Shown: positions 45,230-53,646 of the stretch, piece by piece | Layout of the letters: the number at the start of each line of letters is the position of its first letter | How positions within the stretch are numbered: position 1 is the first letter of the stretch | DNA from: CADEDH01 sp965263455 | GTDB taxonomy: Bacteria; Actinomycetota; Acidimicrobiia; Acidimicrobiales; SZUA-35 | Length of the DNA: 64,000 nucleotides | Direction: 5' to 3' | Assembly: GCA_965263455.1 (NCBI GenBank) | Contig: CBDHHN010000004.1 | Location: 3,546,204 to 3,610,203 of the forward strand | The notes under the pieces: generated by a model | Told to the model about the DNA's origin: nothing | The model's input: only the letters and a program-made list of their open reading frames with translations | Databases searched by the model: none | Program-made: the position numbers and the translations under genes

Positions 45230-46960
45230 ATGGCGAATCCTCCCGCAGGCTGGTACGACGACCCGGCAGACAGCGGCTCCTCCGAGCGCTTCTGGGATGG
45301 GAACCAATGGACGGATCAGGTCCGTCCGGCCGCTCCGCCGGCGCCCGCTCCGGCTCCGCCGACGCCCGAGCCGGTGGCCCCCGCGGTCCAGGAGTCGTCC
45401 CCGGCCACCCCGGCCGGCCCCGGAGGGCCCGTCGTCGGCGGCGGGTCGGGCGGTGGTCTGGGGGAGCCGACGGCCGTGATGCCGGCGGGCGGCCTCGGAG
45501 CCGCCGATCCTCTCTCGCCCACACCGATCGACCCGGATCCGGCCGGCCCCGCCGGTGGGGTCGACCCCGGTGGCCCAGGTGTGCCGCCCGGTCCTGGTAT
45601 CGGTGGCCCCGGTGTGCCGCCCGGTCCCGGTATCGGTGGCCCCGGTGATCCCGGCGTGCCCCCCGGCCCCGGAGTCGGTGGACCCGACAGCCCCGGGGGC
45701 GCCGCGGTGCCGCCGCCTCCGCCCGGCCTCGGTGAGGTCGGCCCCCGCTCCGGTGGACCCGGCGTGCCGCCCGGTCCCGGTATCGGCGGTCCCGGTGTGC
45801 CCCCGGGTCCTGGTGGCCCCGGTGGCTTGGGTGGTCCGGGTGGTCTGGGCGAGCCGTCCACCGGTCCGATGGGTGGTCCCGGTGGTCCGCCCGATCTCGG
45901 CGGTCCCGGTGGTCTGGGTGGTCTGGGCGAGCCGTCCACCGGTCCGATGGGTGGTCCCGGTGGTCCGCCCGATCTCGGTGGCCCCGGTGGTCTGGGGGGC
46001 CCGAGCGGTCCGCCCGATCTGGGCGGCCCCGGGGTGCCCCCGGCACCTCCCGGTCCCGGAATCGGCGCCCCCGAGGGCCTCGGTGGCCCGGGCGGGCCCC
46101 CTCCGCCCGGACTGGCCGATGTCGGCGTCGCCACTCCGCCCGGGCCCGGTCTTCCCCCGACGCCGGGCGAACCGGGGCCCGGCGCCCTCGGCGGCCCCGG
46201 CGTGCCCCCACCCGCCCCCGGGGGTCCGACCCCCGCCCCCGCCCCCGCTCCGTCGGCGGCTCCGGCCTCGGTCGGCGTCGGCATCGGCGGTATCCGCACC
46301 GAGCTTCTCGGCGGGGAGTACAGCGAGCGAGACACCAACGAGCGGGTGTCGAAGCAGAGTTCCAAGATGCTCAAGGTCGAGTTGGGGGCCGATGTGCTGG
46401 CCCGCCAGGGTTCGATGGTCGCCTTCCAGGGCAGCGTCGATTTCGACTACGAGGGCGCCGGCGGTGCCGGCAAGTTCCTCAAGAAGGCGTTCACCGGCGA
46501 GGGCCTGCCCCTGATGCGGTGCTCGGGGCAGGGTGAGGTGTTCCTGGCCGACGCCGCCGATGACGTCCACATCATCTGGCTCGAGGGCGGCGCCCTCACC
46601 GTCAACGGCAAGAACATCCTGGCCTTCGAGCCCTCCCTGTCGTGGGACATCGAGCGGCTCAAGGGTGTTGGCATCGCCGCCGGTGGTCTGTTCAACACCC
46701 GGCTCGAGGGCCACGGCTGGGTCGCCATCACGACCGACGGCCCGCCCGTGGTGCTCCAGACCGACCAACCGACGTTCGCCGACGCCGACGCCGCCGTGGC
46801 CTGGAGCGCCAACCTGACCACGACCCTCAACCGCACGATCAAGGCCAAGGCCCTGATCGGTCGGGGCTCGGGCGAGGCGGCGCAGCTGGCCTTCCAGGGG
46901 CAGGGCATCGTCATCGTGCAGCCATCCGAGGGGCAGACCGTCCCCCCGCACACCCACTGA
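45230..46960 (+). CDS. DUF2510 - Gly/Pro repeat - AIM24 family protein
   Basis: 576 residues. The N-terminus is a DUF2510 motif (GWYDDPADSGSSERFWDGNQWTDQV). Residues about 35-340 are a Gly/Pro-rich low-complexity region with repeated PGVPPGPGIGG and GEPSTGPMGGPGGPPDLGG units. The C-terminal 230 residues match AIM24 (IRTELLGGEYSERD, then MLKVELGADVLARQGSMVAFQGSVDF and FNTRLEGHGWVAITTDG). AIM24 proteins are beta-barrels of unclear role. The DUF2510 motif often marks membrane-associated actinobacterial proteins, but no TM helix is seen here. Confidence 0.85.
   Translation: MANPPAGWYDDPADSGSSERFWDGNQWTDQVRPAAPPAPAPAPPTPEPVAPAVQESSPATPAGPGGPVVGGGSGGGLGEPTAVMPAGGLGAADPLSPTPIDPDPAGPAGGVDPGGPGVPPGPGIGGPGVPPGPGIGGPGDPGVPPGPGVGGPDSPGGAAVPPPPPGLGEVGPRSGGPGVPPGPGIGGPGVPPGPGGPGGLGGPGGLGEPSTGPMGGPGGPPDLGGPGGLGGLGEPSTGPMGGPGGPPDLGGPGGLGGPSGPPDLGGPGVPPAPPGPGIGAPEGLGGPGGPPPPGLADVGVATPPGPGLPPTPGEPGPGALGGPGVPPPAPGGPTPAPAPAPSAAPASVGVGIGGIRTELLGGEYSERDTNERVSKQSSKMLKVELGADVLARQGSMVAFQGSVDFDYEGAGGAGKFLKKAFTGEGLPLMRCSGQGEVFLADAADDVHIIWLEGGALTVNGKNILAFEPSLSWDIERLKGVGIAAGGLFNTRLEGHGWVAITTDGPPVVLQTDQPTFADADAAVAWSANLTTTLNRTIKAKALIGRGSGEAAQLAFQGQGIVIVQPSEGQTVPPHTH
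45841..45996 (+). repeat. 78-bp in-frame tandem repeat in the AIM24 gene
   Basis: Two nearly identical units begin at 45841 and 45919 (TGGTCTGGGCGAGCCGTCCA), each 78 bp and coding 26 residues of the Gly/Pro-rich region. Shorter PPGPGIGGPGV repeats lie upstream from about 45590. The copy number may vary between strains. Confidence 0.75.
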
Positions 46961-46976
46961 GCGGCGGTCCCAACGC

Positions 46977-48437
46977 ATGACCGCCGCCGACATCGGGCTG
47001 GTGGGGCTGGCCGTCATGGGCCAGAACCTGGTCCTCAACATGGCCGACCACGACCTTCGGGTCGCCGTCTACAACCGCACCACCGACACCACCCGGGAGT
47101 TCCTGTCCGGGGTCGGGGCCGAGCATGCCGAGGCGGGCCGTCTCGTGGGGGCCGACACCCTGGAGGAACTGGTGGCCGCCCTGGAGCGGCCGCGCCGGGT
47201 CATGCTCATGGTCCGGGCCGGATCGGTGGTCGACACCGTCATCGGTCAGCTGGCCCCGCTGTTGGAGCCGGGCGACGTCATCATCGACGGGGGTAACTCG
47301 TTCTACCCCGACACCGCCCGCCGCCAGGCCGAGCTGGAGGCCCAGGGCCTGCTCTACGTCGGCTCCGGGGTGTCGGGCGGCGAAGAGGGCGCCCGCAACG
47401 GGCCCTCGATCATGCCCGGCGGTTCCCCCGAGGCCCGGACCCTGGTCGAGCCGGTGTTCGAGGCCATCGCCGCCCGGGCCGACGACGGCCAGCCGTGCAC
47501 CGCCTGGCTCGGACCCGGCGGCAGCGGTCACTTCGTCAAGATGGTCCACAACGGCATCGAGTACGGCGACATGCAGGTCCTGGCCGAGGCCTACTGGCTG
47601 CTCAAGGCCATGGGCCTCGACAATGCGGCGATGGCCGAGGTGTTCGGCCGGTGGCGGACCGGGGTCCTCGACTCGTACCTGGTCGACATCACGGCCGACA
47701 TCCTGGGCACGACCGACGCCGAGGGCAACGACGTCATCGACCTGATCCTGGACGCCGCCGGGCAGAAGGGGAGCGGTCGCTGGACGGTGACCACGGCCCT
47801 CGAACTGGGCCAGCCCCTGACCCTGATCGGTGAGGCCGTCATGGCCCGCATGCTGTCGTCGGATGTCGACATCCGGGCCCGGGCCTCCGTGGTGCTGACG
47901 GGCCCCGACACCGACGTCATCGACCCCGACACCGTGTCGGTCGACGACATCGAGTTGGCCGTCTACGGGTCGAAGATCATCAGCTACGCCCAGGGCCTCA
48001 TGCTGGCGGCGGAGGCCTCCCGGGAGTACGAGTGGGACCTCGACCTCGGCACCATCGCCTCGATCTGGCGGGCCGGGTGCATCATCCGGGCCCGCTTCCT
48101 CGGTGACATCACCGACGCCTACCGTCGCACGCCCGATCTGGCCAACCTGTTGCTCGACGACTTCTTCACCGACGCCATGGGCCGGGCCCACCCGGCGTTG
48201 CGGCGGGTGGTGGCCGCCGCCGTCATGGCCGGGGTGCCGGTGCCCGCCTACTCCTCGGCCCTGGCCTTCTACGACGGGTTCCGCAGCGAGCGGCTCCCGG
48301 CCAACCTGGTCCAGGCCCAGCGCGACTACTTCGGGGCCCACACCTACGAGCGGGTCGACCGTCCCCGGGGCGAGTTCTTCCACACCGACTGGACCGGGAC
48401 CGGCGGTCCAACCACCTCCACCAGCTACGACGCCTGA
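46977..48437 (+). CDS. gnd: 6-phosphogluconate dehydrogenase (decarboxylating)
   Basis: 486 residues, the long NADP-type form. It converts 6-phosphogluconate to ribulose 5-phosphate in the pentose phosphate pathway. The nucleotide motif is GLVGLAVMGQNLVLNMADHD with VYNRTTD; substrate loop VGSGVSGGEEGARNGPSIMPGG; catalytic Lys in GSGHFVKMVHNGIEYGDMQ; C-terminal substrate-binding tail QAQRDYFGAHTYERVDRPRGEFFHTDWTG. It starts 17 bp after the AIM24 gene, so both may be on one transcript. Confidence 0.95.
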   Translation: MTAADIGLVGLAVMGQNLVLNMADHDLRVAVYNRTTDTTREFLSGVGAEHAEAGRLVGADTLEELVAALERPRRVMLMVRAGSVVDTVIGQLAPLLEPGDVIIDGGNSFYPDTARRQAELEAQGLLYVGSGVSGGEEGARNGPSIMPGGSPEARTLVEPVFEAIAARADDGQPCTAWLGPGGSGHFVKMVHNGIEYGDMQVLAEAYWLLKAMGLDNAAMAEVFGRWRTGVLDSYLVDITADILGTTDAEGNDVIDLILDAAGQKGSGRWTVTTALELGQPLTLIGEAVMARMLSSDVDIRARASVVLTGPDTDVIDPDTVSVDDIELAVYGSKIISYAQGLMLAAEASREYEWDLDLGTIASIWRAGCIIRARFLGDITDAYRRTPDLANLLLDDFFTDAMGRAHPALRRVVAAAVMAGVPVPAYSSALAFYDGFRSERLPANLVQAQRDYFGAHTYERVDRPRGEFFHTDWTGTGGPTTSTSYDA

Positions 48438-48549
48438 TCCTCTCCGGTCGTCTCCGGACTCGACGGCCGGGGCCGGCGGCGCTAGAACTCGGATCCAGGG
48501 TCCATCGCCCCCGGTGGAGAGGCGACGGTCCCGGGGAAGGGGACCAGCC

Positions 48550-49746
48550 ATGATCACCCGTTTCGGCACCCTGTTCGTGGGGCAGGTCGACCACCACCGA
48601 CTGGGGTTCGACACCCCGCCGGTCAACGACCGATGGTACGACGACGACCACCTGGCCAGCCCGCTCGACACGGCCCAGGACCTGGCCGTGCTGATGGACG
48701 ATCTGGGCTACGACACCCTGTGGTTGGCCGAGCACCACTTCCAGCGTGAGGGCTACGAGTGCATCCCCAACATCCTGCTGCTGGCCACACACCTGGCGGC
48801 CCGAACCCGGCGGCTTCGGTTCGGGTGCGGGTTCAACATCATCCCGGTGTGGCATCCCCTCCGCCTGGCCGAGGACTACGCCATGGCCGACGTGCTGACC
48901 GGGGGTCGGGTCCGACTCGGGGTCGGCCGGGGCTATCACAGCAGGGAGCTGGAGACCTTCCGCCCACCCAATGTCGGCCCCGATGACGCCCGGGCCCTGT
49001 TCGAAGAACAGGTCGACGTGCTGCTCACGGCCCTACGCGAGCGGTCGTTCTCCCACCAGGGCCGCTTCTACCAGCTGCCGCCTGCGGGAGTGGACTATCG
49101 GGGCTACGAGCTGAGCGAGCTGACCCTCGTACCCAAACCCCGGCACTCGACCGAGTGCTGGCAGCCCATCGTCTCGGCCACCGACCACGCCCTCGACTTC
49201 ATGTTGGACCGCGACATCAAGGGCTTCGTCGGCGGTGGCGCCGCCTCCGGCGGGGCGTCGGAGACCGTGGCCCGCCGCTGGCAGGCCAAGCTGGCCGAGC
49301 GGGGACGGGAGACCGAACTCGGGACCGACCTGATCTTCGGGTTCTCGTTCTACCTGGCCGACTCCGAGGCCGAGGCCAAGGTGGCGGGGCGCCCGATCCT
49401 GGAGGAGTACCAGAAGATGTTCGGACCGCTCGGGTTCGCCGGGAACCTGACCCCCGATCAGCTCGACCGCCTGGCCGACCCGGCCCGGGCCGCCTCCGCC
49501 GGACTGCCCACCATCGACGACGCCATCGCCGCCGGCTCCTGGCTGGTCGGCCCGCCGGAGCGCCTGATCGACGCCCTGGGCCGGGTGCAGGAGACCTACC
49601 CCGGCCTGCAGGAGATCATGGTGGCCCAACCGGTGGGCGCCCGTCCCGAGACCATCAGCGAGCAGCTCCAGCGGTTCGCCGAGGAGGTCATGCCCGCCTT
49701 CCGCCCGGCGAACGAGCCCGCCCCCACCGCGGTGGCGGGCTCATGA
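48550..49746 (+). CDS. LLM-class flavin monooxygenase (bacterial luciferase-like)
   Basis: 398 residues. FGTLFVGQVDHHRLGFD, then YDTLWLAEHHFQREGYECIPNILLLATHLAARTRRLRFG and VLTGGRVRLGVGRGYHSRELETF are luciferase-like signatures with the WLAEHHF motif. It is the first of three overlapping LLM genes. The stop overlaps the next start (ATGA). AAGGGG precedes the ATG. The substrate is unknown. Confidence 0.87.
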   Translation: MITRFGTLFVGQVDHHRLGFDTPPVNDRWYDDDHLASPLDTAQDLAVLMDDLGYDTLWLAEHHFQREGYECIPNILLLATHLAARTRRLRFGCGFNIIPVWHPLRLAEDYAMADVLTGGRVRLGVGRGYHSRELETFRPPNVGPDDARALFEEQVDVLLTALRERSFSHQGRFYQLPPAGVDYRGYELSELTLVPKPRHSTECWQPIVSATDHALDFMLDRDIKGFVGGGAASGGASETVARRWQAKLAERGRETELGTDLIFGFSFYLADSEAEAKVAGRPILEEYQKMFGPLGFAGNLTPDQLDRLADPARAASAGLPTIDDAIAAGSWLVGPPERLIDALGRVQETYPGLQEIMVAQPVGARPETISEQLQRFAEEVMPAFRPANEPAPTAVAGS

Positions 49747-50759
49747 GGCTGGGTGTCGGGCTCTGGTGCCTGCAGTCCACGGCCACCGCCCCCCGATCGT
49801 TCACCGCCGCCTATCAGGACCTGCTGGACGACGCTCGCCTGGCCGAGCGGGTGGGGATCGACAGCCTGTGGCTGTCCGAACATCACCGCTACTACGACGG
49901 CTACTGCCCGGCCCTGCTACCGGCCGCGTCGGCCACCCTGTCGGTGACCGAGCGACTACGGGTGGGGACCGGGGTCCTGCTGCTGCCGTTGCACCGTCCG
50001 GCCCGGGTGGCGGCGGCCGCCGTCGAGCTCAACCGCCGGTTCGCCGGACGGTTCGAACTGGGCGTGGGCATGGGCTACCGGCCGACCGAGTTCGAGGCTC
50101 GCGACCTGTCGATGGACGACCGGCTCACGCGCATGGTCGCCGGGCTCGATCACCTGGCCACCGACCCGCCGGCCCCCATGTGGGTCGGGGTCGGGACCGA
50201 GGCCGCCGCCCGCCGTGCCGGTCGGCGAGGCCTCGGCCTGTTCATCTCCGGGGCCTTCGCCAAGCCTGTGGTCGACACCCTGATCGCCGCCCACCGGGGC
50301 GCCTGGGACGAGGCCGGTCGTCCGGGCGGTGACCGTCCGCCCCCGGTCGGCCTGCTTCGCAACCTGTGGCTGGCGGACAGCCCGAGCGAGCGCCGCCGGG
50401 CCCTGGACTGGGTCCGGTCGAGCTACCTGGTCTACGCCGGGCTCGGCTGGGGTGCGGCCGACACGGGCGTCGACTTCACCGCCGCCGTCGAGTCCTCGAT
50501 GGACGAGGTCGAAGCCTCGGCCCTGGTCGGATCGGCCGATGAGGTGGCGGCCGGGCTCAACGAGTACGACGTCGACCTCGTCGTGGCCCGCATCGCCTAC
50601 GACCAGCCTCCCCGGTCGGCCCTGACCGAGGTCGTCGAACGGATCGGCACCGAACTGGTGCCCCTCGTCGGCACCGACCAGGTGGCCCCTGCGGCATCGG
50701 CCGTCGGTGGGCGGACCGCCGCCGGCCGACCGGCGTCGTCGATGGGAGAAGGGCGATGA
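49743..50759 (+). CDS. LLM-class oxidoreductase, second of three
   Basis: 338 residues. MRLGVGLWCLQS, IDSLWLSEHHRYYDGYCPALLPAASATLSVTERLRVGTGVLLLPL and RRFAGRFELGVGMGYRPTEFEA are the LLM hallmarks. It overlaps both neighbours by 4 bp, so all three proteins are probably made in fixed ratio and may form a complex. The C-terminus ends in a flexible Ala/Gly tail (AASAVGGRTAAGRPASSMGEGR). Confidence 0.87.
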   Translation: MRLGVGLWCLQSTATAPRSFTAAYQDLLDDARLAERVGIDSLWLSEHHRYYDGYCPALLPAASATLSVTERLRVGTGVLLLPLHRPARVAAAAVELNRRFAGRFELGVGMGYRPTEFEARDLSMDDRLTRMVAGLDHLATDPPAPMWVGVGTEAAARRAGRRGLGLFISGAFAKPVVDTLIAAHRGAWDEAGRPGGDRPPPVGLLRNLWLADSPSERRRALDWVRSSYLVYAGLGWGAADTGVDFTAAVESSMDEVEASALVGSADEVAAGLNEYDVDLVVARIAYDQPPRSALTEVVERIGTELVPLVGTDQVAPAASAVGGRTAAGRPASSMGEGR

Positions 50760-51349
50760 GGCTCGGCTTGGACCTGCGCGCCGAGGCCGACCCCGACCGT
50801 CGACGCCGTCTGGCCGTCGAGGCCGACGACTTGGGACTGTGGGCCGTGCTGGTCGAGGCCTCGTCCGGGGCGGGGTTGGCCGAAGCGGCGGCGCTGGCCA
50901 CCGCCACCGAGCACGTCCACCTGGCCCTGTGGCTCGATCTGACGGCCGACCATCCGGTGGCCCTGGCCGAGGAGGTGGCCGTGCTCGACCATCTCAGCGA
51001 GCGCCGGACGCTGGTGGTGGCCGACGGCGAGCCGGACGCCGTGGACCGGCTTCGGCGCCTGCTGGCGGGGGCCGTGGTCGACGGCGTGGCCCTGACGCCG
51101 CCGCCGGCCCAGACCGCCGTCCCGGTGTGGTCGGCTGCGCAGGTCCCGATCCTGGCCCTGAGCGGCGAGGTCGGTACGGACGGGCCGGTCGTCGACGACG
51201 GGCGCGACGGCGGCGCCACCCACCGGTTCGTCACCTGGCCCGGACCGCTGTCGGTGCTGGCCCGTCACCTCGCCACCCGGGCGTCGGAGCCTGCCTTCCC
51301 GGCCCTGGTGGCCGAGTTGGCCGATCACCTCGAGAACTTGGACGGCTGA
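50756..51349 (+). CDS. short LLM-like protein, third of three
   Basis: 197 residues, about half the usual LLM length. The start (MRLGLDLRAEADPDRRRRLAVEADDLGLWAVLVEA) and EHVHLALWLDLTADHPVALAEEVAVLDHLSERRTLVVADG follow the LLM fold up to about strand 5, but the flavin/F420-binding and lid segments are missing or reduced. Its position after two complete LLM genes recalls LuxA with non-catalytic LuxB or LuxF. A structural or regulatory subunit is the likely role. Confidence 0.7.
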   Translation: MRLGLDLRAEADPDRRRRLAVEADDLGLWAVLVEASSGAGLAEAAALATATEHVHLALWLDLTADHPVALAEEVAVLDHLSERRTLVVADGEPDAVDRLRRLLAGAVVDGVALTPPPAQTAVPVWSAAQVPILALSGEVGTDGPVVDDGRDGGATHRFVTWPGPLSVLARHLATRASEPAFPALVAELADHLENLDG

Positions 51350-51379
51350 GGGGCGGCCCAATCGCCGACCGGGGCGGAC

Positions 51380-52576
51380 TCAGCGCTTGAGGTAGCGCCA
51401 GCCGTCGCCGTCGGCCGAGGGGGCCACGGCCACGCAGTCCCGGGCGATCCGCCACAGGGCCCGGTGGGGTGGGGTCGGGTCGAACCGGTAGAGCTCGGGG
51501 AAGGCGGTCCGCACCGCCTTGGTGGCCTCGACGGCGTGGTAGTGGGGGATCCGGTGGAACAGGTGATGCACCGCGTGGGTGGTCCCGATGTGGTGATGCA
51601 GCCGGTCGATCACCCGGTTGTAGGGGCGGTCGATGGAGCAGAAGGCGCCCCGCACGTAGGTCCACTCGGGGTCGTCGTAGTGGGGGGTGTCGGGGCTGGT
51701 GTGATGGAGCCAGGTGTAGGTCACGAGCCAGGCGTTGCCCACCAGGTAGGGCCCGACGTAGAGGGCCAGGACGGGGGCGACGGATCCGACGGCCACGGCC
51801 CAGGCCACCAGGAGCCCGATCACGGCCACGACGCCGGCCGCCGACACCAGCACCTTGGCAACCAACCGGCGCGGAAAGAGGGCCGTCGAGAACGGGGCCA
51901 GAGGCCAGAAGTGGTTGGTCACCCCGCGCTCGGGGCCGCCGGTCACCCCGGCCACCAGGTAGGCGGGCCATCCGAACACCAGCCGCAGCACCAAGGTGCG
52001 GAGGGTGAGGGCCCAGACGGGGAGCCGCCCGGCGTGCAGGGCCCGGTGGCCGTCGGCATGGTCGGCCCGGCGGGGAACGTGGGTCTCGCCCTCGGTCAGG
52101 TGGTTGGTCTTGGCGTGATGGATGGCGTGGCTGCGCTGCCAGGAGAAGTAGGGGACGAGCAGGGCCGAGTGGAGGATGAAGCCCACGGCGTCCTGCAGGT
52201 GGCGCTGGCGGGCGAAGGCACCGTGTCCGCACTCGTGGGCCAGGACCCACACACCGTTGCAGGCGGTGCCCACGGCGAGCGCGTGAACCAGCCAGTAGGG
52301 CAGCCAGGCCCAGGTCACCGGGACGAGCTGCCAGGCCAGGACGGAGGGCACGACGACCATGGACACCGAGAACACGGCCCAGGCCAGCGAGCGGGTCAGG
52401 CTCAGCTCGAAGCAGTGGTCGGGGATCACGGCCCGCACCTCGGCCTTGGACGGCGCCGGGGGCGGTCCAGGCCGAGCGGAACGGTCGGTGGGGGTGGGCG
52501 TCGTCGGCGCCGTTGCTCCCGTGCGGTCGGTGGTGTTCCGTGCTGCTCGTATCGCCGCCGCCGTCGAGGGATCCAT
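51380..52576 (-). CDS. membrane fatty acid desaturase
   Basis: About 398 residues. Three His boxes bind the di-iron site: HECGHGAF, HAIHHAKTNH and HAVHHLFHRIPHYHA. Four to six hydrophobic helices surround them (AWAVFSVSMVVVPSVLAWQLV, LVSAAGVVAVIGLLVAWAVAV). The fold and boxes resemble delta-12-type desaturases using acyl-lipid substrates. The start is uncertain: ATG 52576 or GTG 52594, neither with a Shine-Dalgarno. It is divergent from a MarR-GNAT gene, whose palindrome lies between the two and may affect both. Confidence 0.88.
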   Translation of the reverse strand: MDPSTAAAIRAARNTTDRTGATAPTTPTPTDRSARPGPPPAPSKAEVRAVIPDHCFELSLTRSLAWAVFSVSMVVVPSVLAWQLVPVTWAWLPYWLVHALAVGTACNGVWVLAHECGHGAFARQRHLQDAVGFILHSALLVPYFSWQRSHAIHHAKTNHLTEGETHVPRRADHADGHRALHAGRLPVWALTLRTLVLRLVFGWPAYLVAGVTGGPERGVTNHFWPLAPFSTALFPRRLVAKVLVSAAGVVAVIGLLVAWAVAVGSVAPVLALYVGPYLVGNAWLVTYTWLHHTSPDTPHYDDPEWTYVRGAFCSIDRPYNRVIDRLHHHIGTTHAVHHLFHRIPHYHAVEATKAVRTAFPELYRFDPTPPHRALWRIARDCVAVAPSADGDGWRYLKR

Positions 52577-52715
52577 CGCCAGGAAGTCAGTCACAGCACA
52601 ACGGCGGCGATCGAGGGAGGACAGCCTGCCGCCCGCGGCTGCCGTGCCTTCCAGTCGGTCGGGACGCGGCGGTCTGAAGGGTCGCCGTGAAGGGTCGGTA
52701 CGAAGGTTCCATGGT

Positions 52716-52733
52716 CTCTGACTAGAGTCAGAG
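52716..52733 (+). promoter_or_regulatory. perfect 18-bp palindromic operator over a -10 hexamer
   Basis: CTCTGACTAGAGTCAGAG (52716-52733) is a perfect palindrome containing TAGAGT (52723-52728), 8 nt before the ATG at 52737. It fits an autoregulatory MarR site on a leaderless promoter. Confidence 0.7.
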
Positions 52734-52736
52734 GTC

Positions 52737-53639
52737 ATGGAACATCGGGTCGCCCTCCGTCGCTTCAATCGAGCCTTCACCCAGCGCATCGGGGTACTCG
52801 ACGAGTCGTACCTGGGCACGGGGCGGCCGCTGGGTCCGTCGCGGGTCCTGTTCGAGATCGCAGCCGACGGTGGCTCGCCCGTCCTCGGACTGCGTCGGAG
52901 CCTCGGTCTCGACTCCGGGCATCTGAGCCGGCTGCTCCGGCGCCTGGAAGCGGAGGGCCTGGTGACCGTCGAGCCCGACCCCGACGATCGTCGCCAGCGG
53001 GTGGTCCAGCTCACCGAGGCCGGCCGGGACGAGCGGCGCCGCATCGACGATCGGGCCGACGGCGTGGCCGATGCCCTGTTGGCACCGCTGTCTCCCCGGT
53101 TGCGGGGTGAGTTGGCGGCGGCGCTGGGCTCGGCCGAACGCCTGCTGCGGGCCGCCACCGTGGCGTTCGAGGTGGTCGACCCGACCGGCGCTCAGGCCCG
53201 CCATGCCCTCGACCGCTACTTCGACGAACTCGATCGTCGCTTCGAGGGCGGATTCGACCGGGGCGACGGTGGCGCCGACGGCGATGCCCACACCCTGCGG
53301 GCCCCCGACGGGGCCTTCATCGTGGCCGTCAGCGATGACGATGTGGTCGGCTGCGGTGGGCTCCAGCAGATCGACCCCGACACGGCCGAGGTCAAGCGCA
53401 TGTGGATCGACGACGCCTGGCGGGGTCTGGGCCTGGGCGCCCGCCTTCTGGCCCGCCTGGAGGACGAGGCCCGGTGGCGCGGCCGTTCGACGGTGGTGCT
53501 CGACACCAACCGGGTCCTGTCGGAGGCCATCGCCCTCTACCACCGGGCCGGCTATGAGCCGACCGAGCGCTACGCCGACAATCCCTACGCCCACCACTGG
53601 TTCACCAAGTCCCTGCGCGGACCTGACGGCGTAGACTGA
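52737..53639 (+). CDS. MarR-family regulator fused to a GNAT acetyltransferase domain
   Basis: 300 residues. Residues 1-145 are MarR-type winged helix (GPSRVLFEIAADGGSPVLGLRRSLGLDSGHLSRLLRRLEAEGLVTVEPDPDDRRQRVVQLT). Residues about 155-300 are a GNAT domain (VSDDDVVGCGGLQQIDPDTAEVKRMWIDDAWRGLGLGARLLARLEDEARWRG), with the acetyl-CoA loop RGLGLGARL. This fusion is known in actinobacteria and proteobacteria. An 18-bp palindrome upstream is the likely operator. The gene ends 7 bp before an ABC exporter gene, which is a probable target. Confidence 0.9.
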   Translation: MEHRVALRRFNRAFTQRIGVLDESYLGTGRPLGPSRVLFEIAADGGSPVLGLRRSLGLDSGHLSRLLRRLEAEGLVTVEPDPDDRRQRVVQLTEAGRDERRRIDDRADGVADALLAPLSPRLRGELAAALGSAERLLRAATVAFEVVDPTGAQARHALDRYFDELDRRFEGGFDRGDGGADGDAHTLRAPDGAFIVAVSDDDVVGCGGLQQIDPDTAEVKRMWIDDAWRGLGLGARLLARLEDEARWRGRSTVVLDTNRVLSEAIALYHRAGYEPTERYADNPYAHHWFTKSLRGPDGVD

Positions 53640-53646
53640 CGGGAAC

